Source of the DNA: Drosophila persimilis
Taxonomy: Eukaryota; Arthropoda; Insecta; Diptera; Drosophilidae
Length of the DNA stretch: 64,000 nt
Assembly (NCBI RefSeq): GCF_003286085.1
Contig: NW_020825288.1
Coordinates: 10,850,001-10,914,000 of the forward strand
Direction of reading: 5' to 3'
Numbering within the stretch: the first letter of the stretch is position 1; every line of letters begins with the position of its first letter. A program made the translations under genes and the position numbers. The notes beneath the pieces are model-generated. The model worked only from the letters and a program-made list of their open reading frames with translations, made no database searches and was not told the origin of the DNA. This document shows, piece after piece, positions 50,077 through 62,333 of this stretch.

Positions 50077-50570
50077 AGAGGTAACAAAATTTTATTTTGA
50101 AATCGATATCAAAATTTAAAATTTTTGAAAATTTTGTCCTTACTCATACATACACATATGAGTGGGAGTTGAATGCGATGAAAGCGGTGCTGGTAAGAAA
50201 ATTTCAAACCAATAAAAGCCAATTTTCATTTCAAAATGGCAAAAGCAACGCTTTGGTGGGCTCCGGAAAGTCCCTGAAGGTGGGCTTCAGCCCTTAATCA
50301 TCTTAATCATCCCGAAGCGTTGTTAGAATCACCTTCTGCCATTGTAGCAGAATAGTAGCCAGAATAATCGGAGTTTTGGTATCCTTACGCTCGTAAATGA
50401 AGATTGATGGACCCCAAATATAGTGGACTAGGCCTATTGGGGACACCACTTTAAAAAAAACGCACCAAAAACTCAACCTCTTGGGTGGTATGGAATGAGT
50501 TATAGAATATGTTAAGACCTTAAAATAAAAGTCTAGACGAGTTCAGTTGTAAATTCAAACTAAATTTGCT

Positions 50571-50578
50571 TATCGATA
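50571..50578. promoter_or_regulatory. DRE motif TATCGATA
   Basis: A second exact DREF core, about 0.7 kb upstream of the Acf1 start codon. Confidence 0.55.
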
Positions 50579-51252
50579 GACGAGTAACCGATAAACGCGT
50601 AAAAAAAAATCCTAAAATTTGTTTGAATTTATAAATTAAAAGTAGTAAATTCAATCTTGTTTAAATAAGCTCTTTTTCTATTTAGAATAATCTTAATATA
50701 TGTTTTAAAGAAGCCTTGTTTTTGAACATCATTCATTTTTGAGCACGCTTCAGCGTGCTTTCTTCTTCTTCTTCTGGCTGTTCCTCTTATGGCATTTTCG
50801 TGTCTGGAGGGGTGCGGTAACATTGTTTGTATGGCAAAGCAAAGTAAAAAAAAATAGACGATTTGCAAGGCGCGCGTGAAAAGAATTTGTGCGTTAAAAA
50901 GTAACTAATTTTAAAGTGTAGATGCTGATGAAACCCACAGAAAATATCATAGAAATTGGCTAGATCTTTCGGTGCGTCGGCTTTTCATAAATGTGGATTG
51001 GATCGCGGCGCGCAAATCGCTGAAAATACGCTAACAAACGGCAGCCTTGCGAAAACGAGAAAAAAATTGGGCGCCTTTTGTGAAGATTGTGTGTCGTCTG
51101 GCTGTGGCACATTTATTTCGCAGTCTCCGCTTCTTCTTTACTGCCCAGCCAGCAGCCCAAAAAGAGATACGCGCGCGGGTGACTTTGTGTATGAGAAAGA
51201 CAGAGGAAATTTGTTAAAGAACAATTGTTGCAATTAAATAAAACACACAAAT

Positions 51253-54200
51253 ATGCCGATTTGCAAGCGAGAAGGCTTCGATCTGAATCAAAAGGAGGGC
51301 AAAAGTGATACATTCCACGATAACGACTGGGTCTTCTGCTGCTACATCACCAATCGCATTTTCCGCGACTACGAGTAAGTACCTCCCCATGCCCACACCC
51401 ATGTCCAGGTCCTTTCAGGGCATCATCATGACACCGTTCCCTGCCTGGCTGCCAGGCTGCCTGGTGCAAAGCGAGGAGTGCGCTAAAGTATACAACAAAG
51501 CGACGCTGGGAATGGAACGCATGCAACCGACCGACCGATATACGAACAGCGCAAAGCGAACACACACACACACACACCACACACATCCATAATGTACGAG
51601 TATGTATGTGTGGATGTATGGGTGTCTGGTCCTGGGTCCGCGGGGCACAAACAACGCTGTCGGTGGCGGGCGTAAAGCGCGCGAAGCCAATTCTCAGCTG
51701 CCGCCTGTCCCAGCTGCTTGACGCAGCGTTGCCACCTTTCCCGAAAAATAGGCGCGCGTTTAAATCTTATTTGAAAATAAACATATATAGTAGTAGTACA
51801 TACTCATATGATTCCCATACTGATCGTTAAATATAATTGAAACAGAAACTACTTCCGACACGTGATGGCCATCAACTCGACGGTGTGGCAGTGCGAGGCC
51901 ACCGGCCGCGAGAGCCTTACCTACGAGGAGGCCCAGAAGAGCGAGCGCGCCGCCCGCAAGAAGATGGAACAGTTCAAACAGAGCCTGCGAGCGCCCGTCC
52001 TCCTGGTGGTGGAGCATGCCCGCCAGTCGGCGATGAAGACCCTCAACCTGATGGTGGCCAAATTCCTGCGCAAACGCTACTTCATCAACGAGGAGGTGAC
52101 CGTGGTCACCAAGAAGAACACCGTCTATGTTGTGGTGGCAATAACGCCCGGCAAGAGCAAGCCCGTGCCTAGCACCGAGATATACGAGGACACGGATGCC
52201 CTGCAGTACCGGCTGAAGGCGGTCAAGGGCGATGCCAGCACAGAGATCACTGTGCCCTTCGATCAGATACGACGCCAGCGATTGGAGTTCAACATGGAGA
52301 ACCTCGGGATGTTCATCAAGAACAATGTCACCCGCGTCGACGGTATCCTTCGCCCGAAGCCCGAGGCCTACAAACAGTACGTGACGGATGCGGGCATCAG
52401 CTTCGCGAGCATCTTCATTGGCAAAATGCCCCGCTACTCGCCGTCGAAGATAAAGCGACCCGAGGCCAAAGAGACATCCTCCAAGAAGCAGTCCACCCTG
52501 AACAAGTACATTGTGTCGGACGTGTCCGAGGAGTCGGCCGCCAAGGCCAAGGAGAAGGCCAAGGCCAGTGCCAAGCTGCTGGCCGAGGAAATGGAGCGTG
52601 CGCGCCTGGAGAAGGCGGCCAAGCTGGCCGTCCTGGAGCGCGAGAAGGCCGAGAAGAAGGCCCAGCTGATGGAGCGCGTGGAGTCCGAGTGCAACAGTCT
52701 GCTGACAAAGACGGACGACCTGGAGCGCTGCGATCAGCGGGTGCTGCCACGCTACAAGCCGATTGTGACGCTGCTGCCGGAGAAGCTACTGGGCGATGCC
52801 TTCATGATGCGCGAGTTCATGCACACATATGCGGGGCTGCTGTCGGGGGTGGAGGTGTTCCGACAGAATCTCAGCTTCTATGAGATGACGCGAGCTCTAA
52901 GTGCCCGCGAGGTGGCTGGCCCACTATCGGACATAATCCTGGTGCTGCTGGGCACCGTCTTCGATCTGCAGAAGGAGGAGGAGGATGAGTGCGCGGTCAG
53001 CTACATGCTCGGACGCTACACGGCGCCCAGTGAGCCGTACATCAGCATGAGCCAAGCCACACGCAGCCACTACTACTCCAAGCGACACTTCTCCTTCAAG
53101 ATCAACGAACTGCCGCTGGATGCTCTGACGCTGAGCGAGGTGCTGCGCCTGCATCTGCTCAGCTCCGGGGCCATTGTCAACGAGAAGGCCGAGAAGTGGC
53201 GGATCATGTACCGCAATGGCTACGCCTCGCGCGAAGATCCCGGCCTGGAGTTGCGCCTCCAGCATCCGCACATCCTGCGCAGCCTCAAGAACTCGCCGGT
53301 CTATCAGCTGAGCTTCAGCGACATCATGCGCGTGATTCGCTGCCTCATGTCCCAGATCCTCACGTACTCCGGGACCATCAATCTGATCGAGGAGCGTATG
53401 GAGCAGACGTACAAGGCCAAGGTGGAGCTGCGAACCCTCATCCAGCTGGAGAATCGACGTCTGGCCGCCCTCGAGATGAGCAAACGCAAGCTGACGCACG
53501 AGCATCATCTGGCGTGCAGCGCGGAGGAGTTGAAGAACGATCCCGCCAAGAAGCAGTCGCTGCTCGAGAAGCTAAACAAGGGCATAGCCGAGCTGCACGC
53601 CAAGTCCGACACTCAGCACCGAAAGCACGAGTCGCAGGTCCTCGCCCTGCACTCGCAGCTGTTCAATTTCCTGGTATTCCTCGGGATGGATCGCTGCTAT
53701 CGAAAGTACTATGTGCTGGAGTCCATGCCTGGCATATTTGTGGAGCATTCGCCCGACAACCTGGACACCTGTCTGGAGCAGCCGCCCCTGAACAAGCCCC
53801 AGTCGGAGATAAGCAACCAGGCACAGCTGCCCAAGAACCGCAGGGAGTTGCGCATCTATCTGCTGAAGCTGTACGGCGAGGAAAAGTCGCGCAGACGGGC
53901 CAAGCAGTCGCTGGAGAACAAAGAGAACCAGGAGCACCGCATCAATGGCGACGCAGAGCCCATGGAGGTGGCGGAGGCGGAGCCCCTCGAGGATCCCACC
54001 CAGCACGAGCTGATGATGTGCAGCGGGGACCGACGCAACTGCATTGTGCACGATCACGAACAGCGCCAACGCTGGTCGTACATCTACAAGGCCGAGGACA
54101 TCGACGAGCTCCTCAAGAGTCTCAATCCTCTGGGGCATCGTGAGTCTGGTCTCCTCGAGGAGATCAATGGCCTGCGCACGCTCATCGAGCAGCACGTGAG

Positions 54201-56535
54201 CACCTGTCCCGCGGAGATGCTCACGCTGGAGAGCGACCAGCAGCGCAAGAAATTCCTCAGCGCCATGCACTCGGAGACGCGGAAGTACTGGGAGGCCAAC
54301 TTTGGACTGCCTGAGGACACAAATCTCAATGAGGTGATGCAGCTGCATCTGGTGGATCGCATCCTGCAGTTCGAGAGGGACATCTACACGGGGGACTTGG
54401 GGCGGTTGAAGGTGAAGGACATGGAGAAGTGGCGCAACGATCTTCTGGAGGGCAACTATGATCCACAGATCAAGCTGCAGTGGGGTCCCGGTGGCAAGCT
54501 GGAGGATCTGGCGGCTGCCGGCTCGGACCACGAATCGCACGAGGACTACGAGGACGAGGAGAAGAGCGCCGTGCCCCTGGGCAAGTACGCCACGCAGCCG
54601 TATCGAGATCCGGGCCAGTATCTGGGCCCCGCATCGAACGCGGATGAGTCTGTGGAGAGTGCCGACGAGGAGAGGCTAGAGCCGCAGTCGGAGGCGGAGA
54701 TGGAGTCCTTGCAAGCTAAGGTACGAAACATGGCCGGTGCCCTGCTGCAGGTGGAGCAGGCCATTGGCCGGCGGTTCCTGAAGCCGCCCTACGGCATGAA
54801 GAAGTGGGATCCCAAGCAGGATGCCCTGAAGCAGGAGTGCGAGGCCCGACTGCATCAGTGGGAGGTGTCCCTAATGGAGAGCACCAGCTATGCGCAGCTC
54901 TTTCTGCACTTCAACATGCTGCACGACTGCATCCAGTGGATACGATCGACGAACAAGTCCCTGTGCAAGGTCTGTCGGCGGGGCAGCGATCCCGACAAGA
55001 TGCTCCTCTGCGACGAGTGCAATGGCGGCACACACATGTTCTGCATGAAGCCCAAGATGCGGTCCGTGCCCAAGGGCCATTGGTATTGCAACGAATGCGT
55101 CAAGAATCTGGGCCTGAAGAACGCCAACGACGAGAAGGAGAAGAAGACGGCGGCCCAGAGGAAGCGCAAGTTCATTGTGGAAGAGGACGATGAAGATGAT
55201 ACCGAGGAGGAGGACGGGGAGGAGACAGAGGAGCAGGAGGAGGAGGACGAGGTAGAAGAGGATGGCACAGACGGTAAAAGCGAAACGTCTACCCATTCCT
55301 CCACCAACAAGCTCAATGGGCGCCCCTCTCGTCGTCCCCGAGGGCGTCCCAGCAAAAAGAAGCGACTAACATCCAAAGAAATTGAAGAAGCTATCGTTGA
55401 CGATGATGACGACGGTGACGAGGCGACGGAGGAGAGCGAACCCTTGGGCAGTGAAGTTGGCGATGAGGGTTCCGTGGAAACCACAGCTGGCGAGGATGAG
55501 GACGTGGAAGAGAACGAAAATGAAGAAGGCGAAGAATCGTAAGTCTCCAAACTCCAAACGTCGACAAAAACTGGATACATTTTAATTTGACGGATGTTTT
55601 TCCAAACAGCGACGATGACAAAGTGTGCCAGGTGTGCTTCTACGACGGCAGCGAGATACGCTGTGTCCGCTGCAGCCTCTACTATCATCTGGATTGTGCC
55701 CAATTAAAGCGACAGCCGCGAGCGGATTTCGTCTGCAAGAAGTGCAAGACATCGGAGACGCAACGACCGAGACGCCGAAATAGTCATGGTATGTATAGAC
55801 CAGAGCCACTTGCTCACTCTTGTTGACGGTTTTTAGTGATCCGGGGCGACCCGAATCTGTATGTATAAATAAACAAGCTAAGAAAGATACCCTCCGATCT
55901 TTTTCTATAGTAAATGGCCACGATGACGATGATGATGATCGGGATGAACCTCCAACCAAACGCTCGCGCTCCTCTCGCAACTCTCTGCGCATCTCGCTGG
56001 ACAAATCCGCCCGCCACAGCGGCTCAAACAACAACAACAACAACAATAGCAGCACCAACAACAATAACAATCATCGCCGAAGCGGTCGTCGAATGAATGA
56101 CAATCTGCCGTTGAACAGCGCCGCCTTGTACGATCTGCTGGAGCAGATCATGAAGCACAAGGCCTCTTGGCCCTTCCTGCGGCCAGTGTTGACATCGGAG
56201 GTGCCCGACTACCATCAGATTATCAAAACGCCGATGGACTTGGCCAAGGTCAAGTCCAAGCTGAACATGGGCGCCTATCAGCTGAACGAGGAGGTACTCA
56301 ATGACATACAGTTGGTGTTTCGTAACTGCGATCTCTACAATGTAGAAGGCAATGAGATATACGAGTAAGTGTGTTTCTTGGGACGAACCTTGAACCTGTT
56401 TTGAAGCCACCCCTCCCCCTCCTTCCTTACAGTGCTGGCTGTCAGCTGGAGAAGTTCGTGATTGAACGATGCAGGGACATGCAGCTGCCCTTTAGGCCCA
56501 GTGACATGAATGACGAAGGAGTGGCCATTTGCTGA
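51253..56535 (+). CDS. Acf1, large subunit of the ACF/CHRAC chromatin remodelers
   Basis: Five exons (51253-51374, 51846-55538, 55610-55788, 55911-56364, 56433-56535) encode 1516 residues. Acf1 partners the ISWI ATPase to space nucleosomes and assemble chromatin. Domains in order: WAC, about residues 23-125, with the conserved tryptophan-led N-terminus; DDT, about 353-415; a long helical WAKZ/WHIM-type region; PHD finger 1, about 1081-1128, with a full Cys4-His-Cys3 set; a strongly acidic run, about 1140-1170; an AT-hook-like RRPRGRPSKKKR near 1200; PHD finger 2, about 1274-1318; and a bromodomain from about 1397 to the end with the usual Tyr and Asn (DLYNVEGN). Exon 1 alone carries the first part of WAC, so the start at 51253 is secure. 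Intron 3 contains a repeat fragment. The gene is divergent from PR-Set7. Confidence 0.95.
51375..51845 (+). other. Acf1 intron 1
   Basis: A 471-bp intron with a GTAAGT donor and a TTGAAACAG acceptor. It contains a CA run near 51562-51580 and a TACGAGTA octamer at 51595. No exon is seen. Confidence 0.85.
55801..55860 (+). mobile_element. Fragment of the inverted-repeat element in Acf1 intron 3
   Basis: GTGATCCGGGGCGACCCGAA at about 55836-55855 matches the reverse complement of the 42598-42764 element at 19 of 20 positions, and CGGTTT precedes it in both. CAGAGCC at 55801 resembles the element's terminus. The intron is only 122 nt, so the fragment makes up much of it. Confidence 0.5.
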
Positions 56536-56905
56536 GCATCTCCGATCTCCCCTAGCGATCGTGTACATTATTCTTTTTAGCTAACACTTCAGGCATACAC
56601 ACAACTAAATAGACCATAGCACATTCAGTAGTTTATACGACATCTCTGCGACATTCTAGGCTTAAGCACGGACAAAACTTACTGCAGTCCTTAGTGTAGA
56701 TAATAACACATATGTCCTATGTTTAATATACGCATTTACGTTGATCTAAGACTATGGTATAGCCCCCACTTTCACACAAGATGCACACATGCTAAGAGAA
56801 TTTTGGTTTGTTGTTTTTTTTTTCGTTTTTGTTTTCTGAGACAATTTGTATTCTAGTTTATTCGTAAATTATTATATACTAAAAAAATTACACGGTTCCA
56901 CAATC

Positions 56906-56911
56906 AATAAA
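56906..56911 (+). terminator. Polyadenylation signal for Acf1
   Basis: AATAAA, about 370 bases after the Acf1 stop codon. Confidence 0.65.
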
Positions 56912-57457
56912 TGAAGAGTAACAAAAAACTAAAGCCGTACATATCTTAAAGGTCTTTCCTAATGTATCGTGTTAGAATTATGGTTATTCCTACCAGTACT
57001 GGGATATATCTTTCATTAGGGGATTTTTCATTCCGAACTGAACCAGAAACTTCATTTCATTGTTTTCTTGTTGAATTATGCATTTTGCTGGGTTCAATTT
57101 CCAATTTAAGTTCCGTAAATAGTTTAGTCTTAAATCACATTTAACAAGTTTAAATTTGTATATTTTCTTCTCGATTATACTTATGCTACATATATATTAT
57201 ATATACCTAACAAAAAAAAATCCAGTTACAAAATGTTTCAGAATTTGCATTTCATTTAGAAAAAAAACTCTCGAGTTCTTTTCCAGTTTCTTAAAAAAGG
57301 AATACAAGTTGTGGTTTTTATGTTTTAATAATGATAATAGATAATACTTTCTCAGAAAGCTATTCAGATTTCTTTTGCAAAACGAAAAATATTCAATTTG
57401 TGTGAGTTTTGGAGATCACCCCAGATCATGGTTATACAATAGATATCGAAGGAACCT

Positions 57458-57489
57458 CCATGGCCCCATGGCCCCATTGCCCCATGGCC
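57458..57489. repeat. 8-bp tandem repeat CCATGGCC, four copies
   Basis: Four octamers, three identical and one with a single change. Each holds the palindrome CCATGG, so the array can fold on itself. It lies just downstream of the DCAF5 stop codon. Confidence 0.85.
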
Positions 57490-57572
57490 CTTCGCCTGGA
57501 CCCTTCTTCTGAAGACAAAAGATAATTTAAATTTACATGTAGTGTAACTTAAGTTTAGTTATACGATCGATC

Positions 57573-60500
57573 TCAGTTCGATGTGGACGAGGATGTGGAT
57601 GCGGAGGCGGAGGCGGATGATGACTCCGTGTTGCACATATCCACAGTCGATCCATTGGCAGCGGCAGGTGGCTTGTGGTTGTTGTTCGAAGCCATTTGGT
57701 TGTTGTTATTGGCCTCGGTTTCCACGAGGAACGGATACGAGCTGGATGTGCTGGGAGCCTGCGAAAGTTGGGCCTCCATGGAGGTCATGGACGTGGACAA
57801 TGAGTCATCAGTGTCATCATCAACAGCCACAGCCACAGCCATAGCCGTAGCTTCGTTAATGCCATCGGTGCCATTATTATTATTGTTATCCTCAGATTCG
57901 GCATCCTCCTCCTCCTCTTCAGACGAATTGTTGGGGTCCTCCTCGAATCCTTCGATGCTGTCATTTTCCAGATCGCTGGATCGTGGCCGTGCGGCGGGGC
58001 GGTGCCGCTTTCTGGCGGCAAAGCGCTCACGAATCAACTTCCTTTTGCGCTCCATCTGCTCCATTTGCAGCGTATCTGCTGAAGGAGAGAGCAAATAAAA
58101 CATAAATGGAAAATGGACAAGTCATTGGCAACGGGAGCCCAAGTGTCAACACAACCCCCAGACACTTGCCAATAATTGTGGGTAGCAGCAGTCCGCCCCG
58201 AGCTGTCACACCAAATCCTGACACTAAGCAAACAAGTGGCCGCCGCGACCTGGCCTGTGTATTGTAACTATTGTTAGCCGCGCAATCCCAGCGACTCTCA
58301 GTTACACGGACAATGTCGACGACTCTGCAGCTAATTATGTTGACCCTAGTGGGAGTAACAATTGGTCAAGCCAATAATATAAGCTACAGGCAAGTGCTGG
58401 TGCCCGTTCTCAGCCAGTTGAAGGGCGGCGTGGAGCTGCACTTGCGAAGTTCGAAGGATGGAGATCACGATTTTGTGCGGTTTCTTCTGAGGCAGGGCAA
58501 ATACTCGATGAGTATCAGCCGGACATTGGAGCTGGACAGCGCATTACCCCATCACGTGCTCCTCTTTGCCGGTTTGGAGCAACTGCAGGAGGCTTTTCCC
58601 CAACTAACCCCCAGAGGCGGCTTCTACATACTGGCCCTGGAGAGCAGTGCACCAGCGGAGGATCCACAGTTGTTGCAGTTTATGGCGGAGGTCTGGCGGC
58701 ATCACAACCACAGTCAGGTCTACTACATCCAGCTGGACAGAGGTCGTCTGCTTCTTCATAATCCTTTTAACCAGAGCATCGTATTGGTGGATGGGACACA
58801 GGCTTACACGCAAATCTATCAGAATCTCAACGGCTATCCCCTGAGAATCTACATCTTTGATTCGGTCTACTCTGCTGTAATTGGCGATGGCGCAAACAAA
58901 AAGATCCTGAGCATCACGGGTGCCGACGCCAAGCTGGCCAAAACGGTGGCCAAGCAGCTGAACTTTACCCCGGACTACATCTGGCCAGACGATGAGTTCT
59001 TTGGGTGAGTCCCTCACCTCCCTCAGTTTGCTTCAACTAAAACCCTATTTAAATGTTCTCCTTCTTGCAGTGGCCGCCGGTCGGATGGCTCCTACAGCGG
59101 TGGCGTGGGTCGTGCCCATCGCCGCGAGGTGGACATCATCTTTACGGGCTTCTTCATCAAGGACTACCTCTCCACGGACATTCAGTTCAGTGCCGCCGTC
59201 TACATGGACGATCTGTGTCTGTATGTGCAGAAGGCCCAGCGCATTCCACAGTCGATTATGCCCCTGTTCGCCGTCCATGTTGATGTCTGGCTGTGCTTCC
59301 TGATGGTGGGTTTCTTTGGAACCCTTTGCTGGCTTTGCCTCAGGGCTCTGAATAGGGGCCTGGGAATCCCAAGGATTTTTGATGCCCAAAAGTCCAGAGG
59401 AAGAAAGGTCAGCAGTTGGAGCTGCGCCCTAAGGATCTTCATCGACACATGGGTGGTCTGGGTGCGGGTGAATATTGGTCGCTTTCCGCCCTTCCATTCG
59501 GAGCGCATATTTGTGGCGTCGCTGTGCCTGGTGAGCGTCATCTTTGGAGCCCTGCTGGAGTCCAGCCTGGCCACGGTCTACATCCGACCGCTCTACTACC
59601 GGGATCTCAATACCTTGGCGGAATTGGACGAGTCCGGAAAGCCCATCTATATCAAGCACCCGGCCTTCAAGGATGACCTCTTCTACGGCCACGATTCGGC
59701 GGTGTATCGACGGCTGAACGCCAAGATGATGCTGGTGGCCGAGGGCGAGGAGCGTCTCATCGAGATGGTTTCGAGGCAGGGCAAATTCGCCGGAGTCACG
59801 CGCTCCGCCAGCCTGCAGCTGAACGACATCCGGTATGTGATGACCAAGAAGGTGCACAAGATACCCGAATGCCCCAAGACCTACCACATAGCCTACATCC
59901 TGCCTCGGCCATCGCCATACCTAGAGGAGCTCAATCACGTGGTGCTGCACCTTGTGGCCGGTGGCCTCATTCAGCTCTGGACGGGGGAGATGAAAGAGCG
60001 GGCCAAGTGGAGCATCCAGAGATTCCCCGACTATCTGGCCCAGCTGGACGTGGGACGGTGGAAGGTGCTCACCCTCTCGGACGTGCAGCTGGCCTTCTAT
60101 TCCCTCACCATTGGCTGCCTTCTGGCCGGCTCCGTCTGTCTCGTCGAACTGTTTTTCGGTCGCAGAAAGAGAAAATAAAGAGGAATCTCACTCACCTATT
60201 TTGAGTACAGGCGGCTTGCGGGGACTACGGGAGAGCTGATCGAAGACGCGACGACGCTGCTCGCGGGCTGCAGCCTCGGCGGAAGTGGTGGGCATCTCAT
60301 CGTCCCCAAACAGGCGATGTGTCTCGACCAGCCAGTCGCTGATGCGGGCCGCGGTGGCCGCCTGCTTCTGCTCCCCATTGAGTCGTGCCAGCAGCTCTTC
60401 CACACTGCGCTGCTGGCCCCCAGTGCCCTTTACAGCCATTTGCAAAAGAGCGCGACGCTTCTTGGCGATCAGATAGAAGATGCGATTAGGATGCGTCTGC

Positions 60501-62230
60501 CAGGAGAGCTCGCTGACGTTGGGGGTATCGTCCTCATCATCGGTGGGCTCCTCCTCCGATGCCGAGCTGGCCCCAGCCTCGCTGCGCTCTGAGGATGTGC
60601 TAGAGGAGGTGCTGTCACTGCTCGTATGATTGCCATTGGTGTTCCAGGATTCCAGCTCCCGTTGCACCAAAGTATCGAAGAAGGCCAGCATCGCCTGGTC
60701 CTCGTCAGTGTCGCAAGAGCTAAAGTCCTGTATAACATGCTCCGTGGTGTTGTTGTGCAGGGTGCGGTTGCAGTAGGGCTTGGCTGGCGGATACATCAGC
60801 GATCCCTCCCAGCCATGCTGTTCAAAAGGGCTCCATAGCTGCAGGAGGACGGAGTGCGGATTACAATGGGGAAAAATGTATCTATCAAACGAACCTTAAT
60901 AATCTTCTCCACACCAGAAGAGGCCAGCAGGCAGCGCTGTCGATTGAAGCGCACCTGATTGACCACAGAACGATGGCCGGTCAGGATAATGGGGGGCGTG
61001 TCAATCCATTGATTCTTTTCCTCCACTACAGGGTAGAGTATGAGCGATTGTTCTTTATAGATTCATCCCATCCCCCCCTTGTTGAAACTTACAATCCACA
61101 CCATCCATCCGCCAAATGAACATGTTAAAGTTATCCGAGCCGGACACAACCATCTCATCCTGCGGGCCTGCAAAGGTGCAGCTCTTCATGGTGCACGAGT
61201 TAAAGTACTCGTCATGGTAGAAGGTCCCCAAAGGCTCCGGCGAGTTGGGACTGAACAATATAGGTGGCAGTCGACGGTGCAGGGTGAGCAGGAGGCTGCC
61301 ACTGCAATTGAAACGCACACTCATGCAGCTGGGCGATTCCGGGATATAGTTGAACTGGCAGAGGGGACTGCAAAGATGTTCGATAAAGTGAGATCCCATA
61401 TCTTGGAAGCTGTCGATCGGACTCACTGATTATGATGCCTCAGATCCCAGAGCATGGCGCCGCGCTTGGCATTGGCCGTGGCCAGGAAGTTGCCATTCAG
61501 CGGATGAAACTCGACGGCATTAAACGGGGAACGGAATTTGGCCACAGTCAGGGGCTCGTAGTTACCCACACGCAGGTCATAGAACAGGACCTCGCCGCTC
61601 TCAGTGGCCACGCTGAATAGATGGACGCTGGTCCGGTCCACGCTCAGCCCATAGACGGGTCCTCCATGTGAAAAGTAATTCAAGAGCTTGCCGCTGTAAA
61701 GGTAAGAGGAGCGATGAGATAATCAATGTTTCAGCTGCGATGACTGACCCTCAACTTACGTGGCAAGATCATGTTGAATGACCAGGTCATCGTTGCCACC
61801 GGAAAACACATGTGCATTGAGGGTGTCGAAGCCCAGGCAGAAGATGTTGCTGGTGTGCGTCTCGTTCATGACCTGCGGCCGTCCCATTTCGGACATCACC
61901 TCCTGGTCGATGTTCCACAGCAGCACCCGCTTGTCGTCCCCACCTAATAAAGATATGATGCAGATGTAGAGGGTTGGGTTCCTTCACAGCAACAGGTGTT
62001 GATCCGCACTGACCTGAGGCGAGGAACTGTCCACCGTTGCTAAATTCCAAGGCATTGACACACCCATAGTGGCCGGTCAGGTTGCGCTGGTAGAGATTCT
62101 CTGCTGCACTGAGGCGCTGCCGGAAAATGCCCGCCGACAGTTGGCCAGACAGCAGATCGCTCTCGCGTAGTCCCAGGCCCAGATTCAGATTGAGGCACTC
62201 CACAGAGCGACTGCCTCGGGTGTAGTTCAT
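57573..62230 (-). CDS. DCAF5-like WD40 protein (CUL4-DDB1 substrate receptor family)
   Basis: Seven exons on the minus strand (62230-62014, 61943-61760, 61693-61427, 61367-61093, 61025-60895, 60838-60196, 58078-57573) encode 740 residues in phase. The N-terminal half, about 1-400, is a WD40 propeller. Its blades match human DCAF5 segment by segment: GHYGCVNALEFSN, the HTSNIFCL blade, HGGPVYGLSV, LLATANAK-like LATANAKRG, YFNSCTMKSC and GHRSVVNQVRFN. An AFFDTLVQRELESW helix near 430 matches the AFFDSLVRREIEGW of DCAF5. The C-terminus is acidic, Ser/Asn-rich and low in complexity. Family members bind DDB1 and bring substrates to CUL4. The start is preceded by a TTTCTAG acceptor, so a leader exon is likely upstream. 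The 2.1 kb intron 6 houses an oppositely transcribed receptor gene. Confidence 0.85.
58313..60178 (+). CDS. Divergent ionotropic receptor, probably Ir100a
   Basis: Two exons (58313-59004, 59071-60178) encode 599 residues. It starts with a signal peptide (residues 1-20, hydrophobic LQLIMLTLVGV then GQA). The layout is that of insect ionotropic receptors, glutamate-receptor relatives that form sensory cation channels. An extracellular N-terminal part is followed by an S1-like lobe, a membrane segment at about 300-325, a second at about 377-400, an S2-like lobe, and a last membrane segment at about 567-590, with a short basic tail. The classic glutamate-binding residues are not obvious, as in divergent IRs. 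The gene lies wholly within an intron of the DCAF5 gene on the other strand. Its stop codon sits inside an AATAAA hexamer (60174-60179). The name Ir100a rests on neighbourhood with Acf1 and on general form. Confidence 0.8.
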
Positions 62231-62295
62231 CCTAGAAATTGTTTCAGTAACCAACTACACTTTTCACTTCACAACAAGAGACTCAGAGACGGAGC

Positions 62296-62333
62296 AGAGA
62301 GACAGAGAGAGTGAGAGAGAGAGAGAGAGAGAG
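62296..62333. repeat. GA dinucleotide tract
   Basis: An imperfect GA run of about 38 bp close to the DCAF5 start, followed by four GGGCAC units to about 62370. GAGA-type tracts near fly promoters can bind GAF; here that is inference. Confidence 0.8.

Larger units (their letters stand above)
49325..51252. promoter_or_regulatory. Divergent promoter region of PR-Set7 and Acf1
   Basis: 1.9 kb between two chromatin genes transcribed apart. The PR-Set7 5' UTR lies on the left and the Acf1 leader on the right. Exact DRE palindromes occur at 50069-50076 and 50571-50578, and a perfect match to the fly core-promoter motif 6 pattern (KTYRGTATWTTT) at 50035-50046. The stretch 50290-50560 is unique and unrecognised. 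No coding exon is supportable. Confidence 0.6.
56536..57572. other. Convergent 3' ends of Acf1 and the DCAF5 gene
   Basis: The left part is the Acf1 3' UTR, the right part the DCAF5 3' UTR. Both are AT-rich, and no further gene is seen. Confidence 0.65.

Noticed and set aside
52924..53508. Long antisense frames within Acf1 (also in DNAAF5, PR-Set7 and the receptor gene)
   Set aside because: They mirror GC-rich codon use of the real genes on the other strand and show no splice sites or domain of their own.
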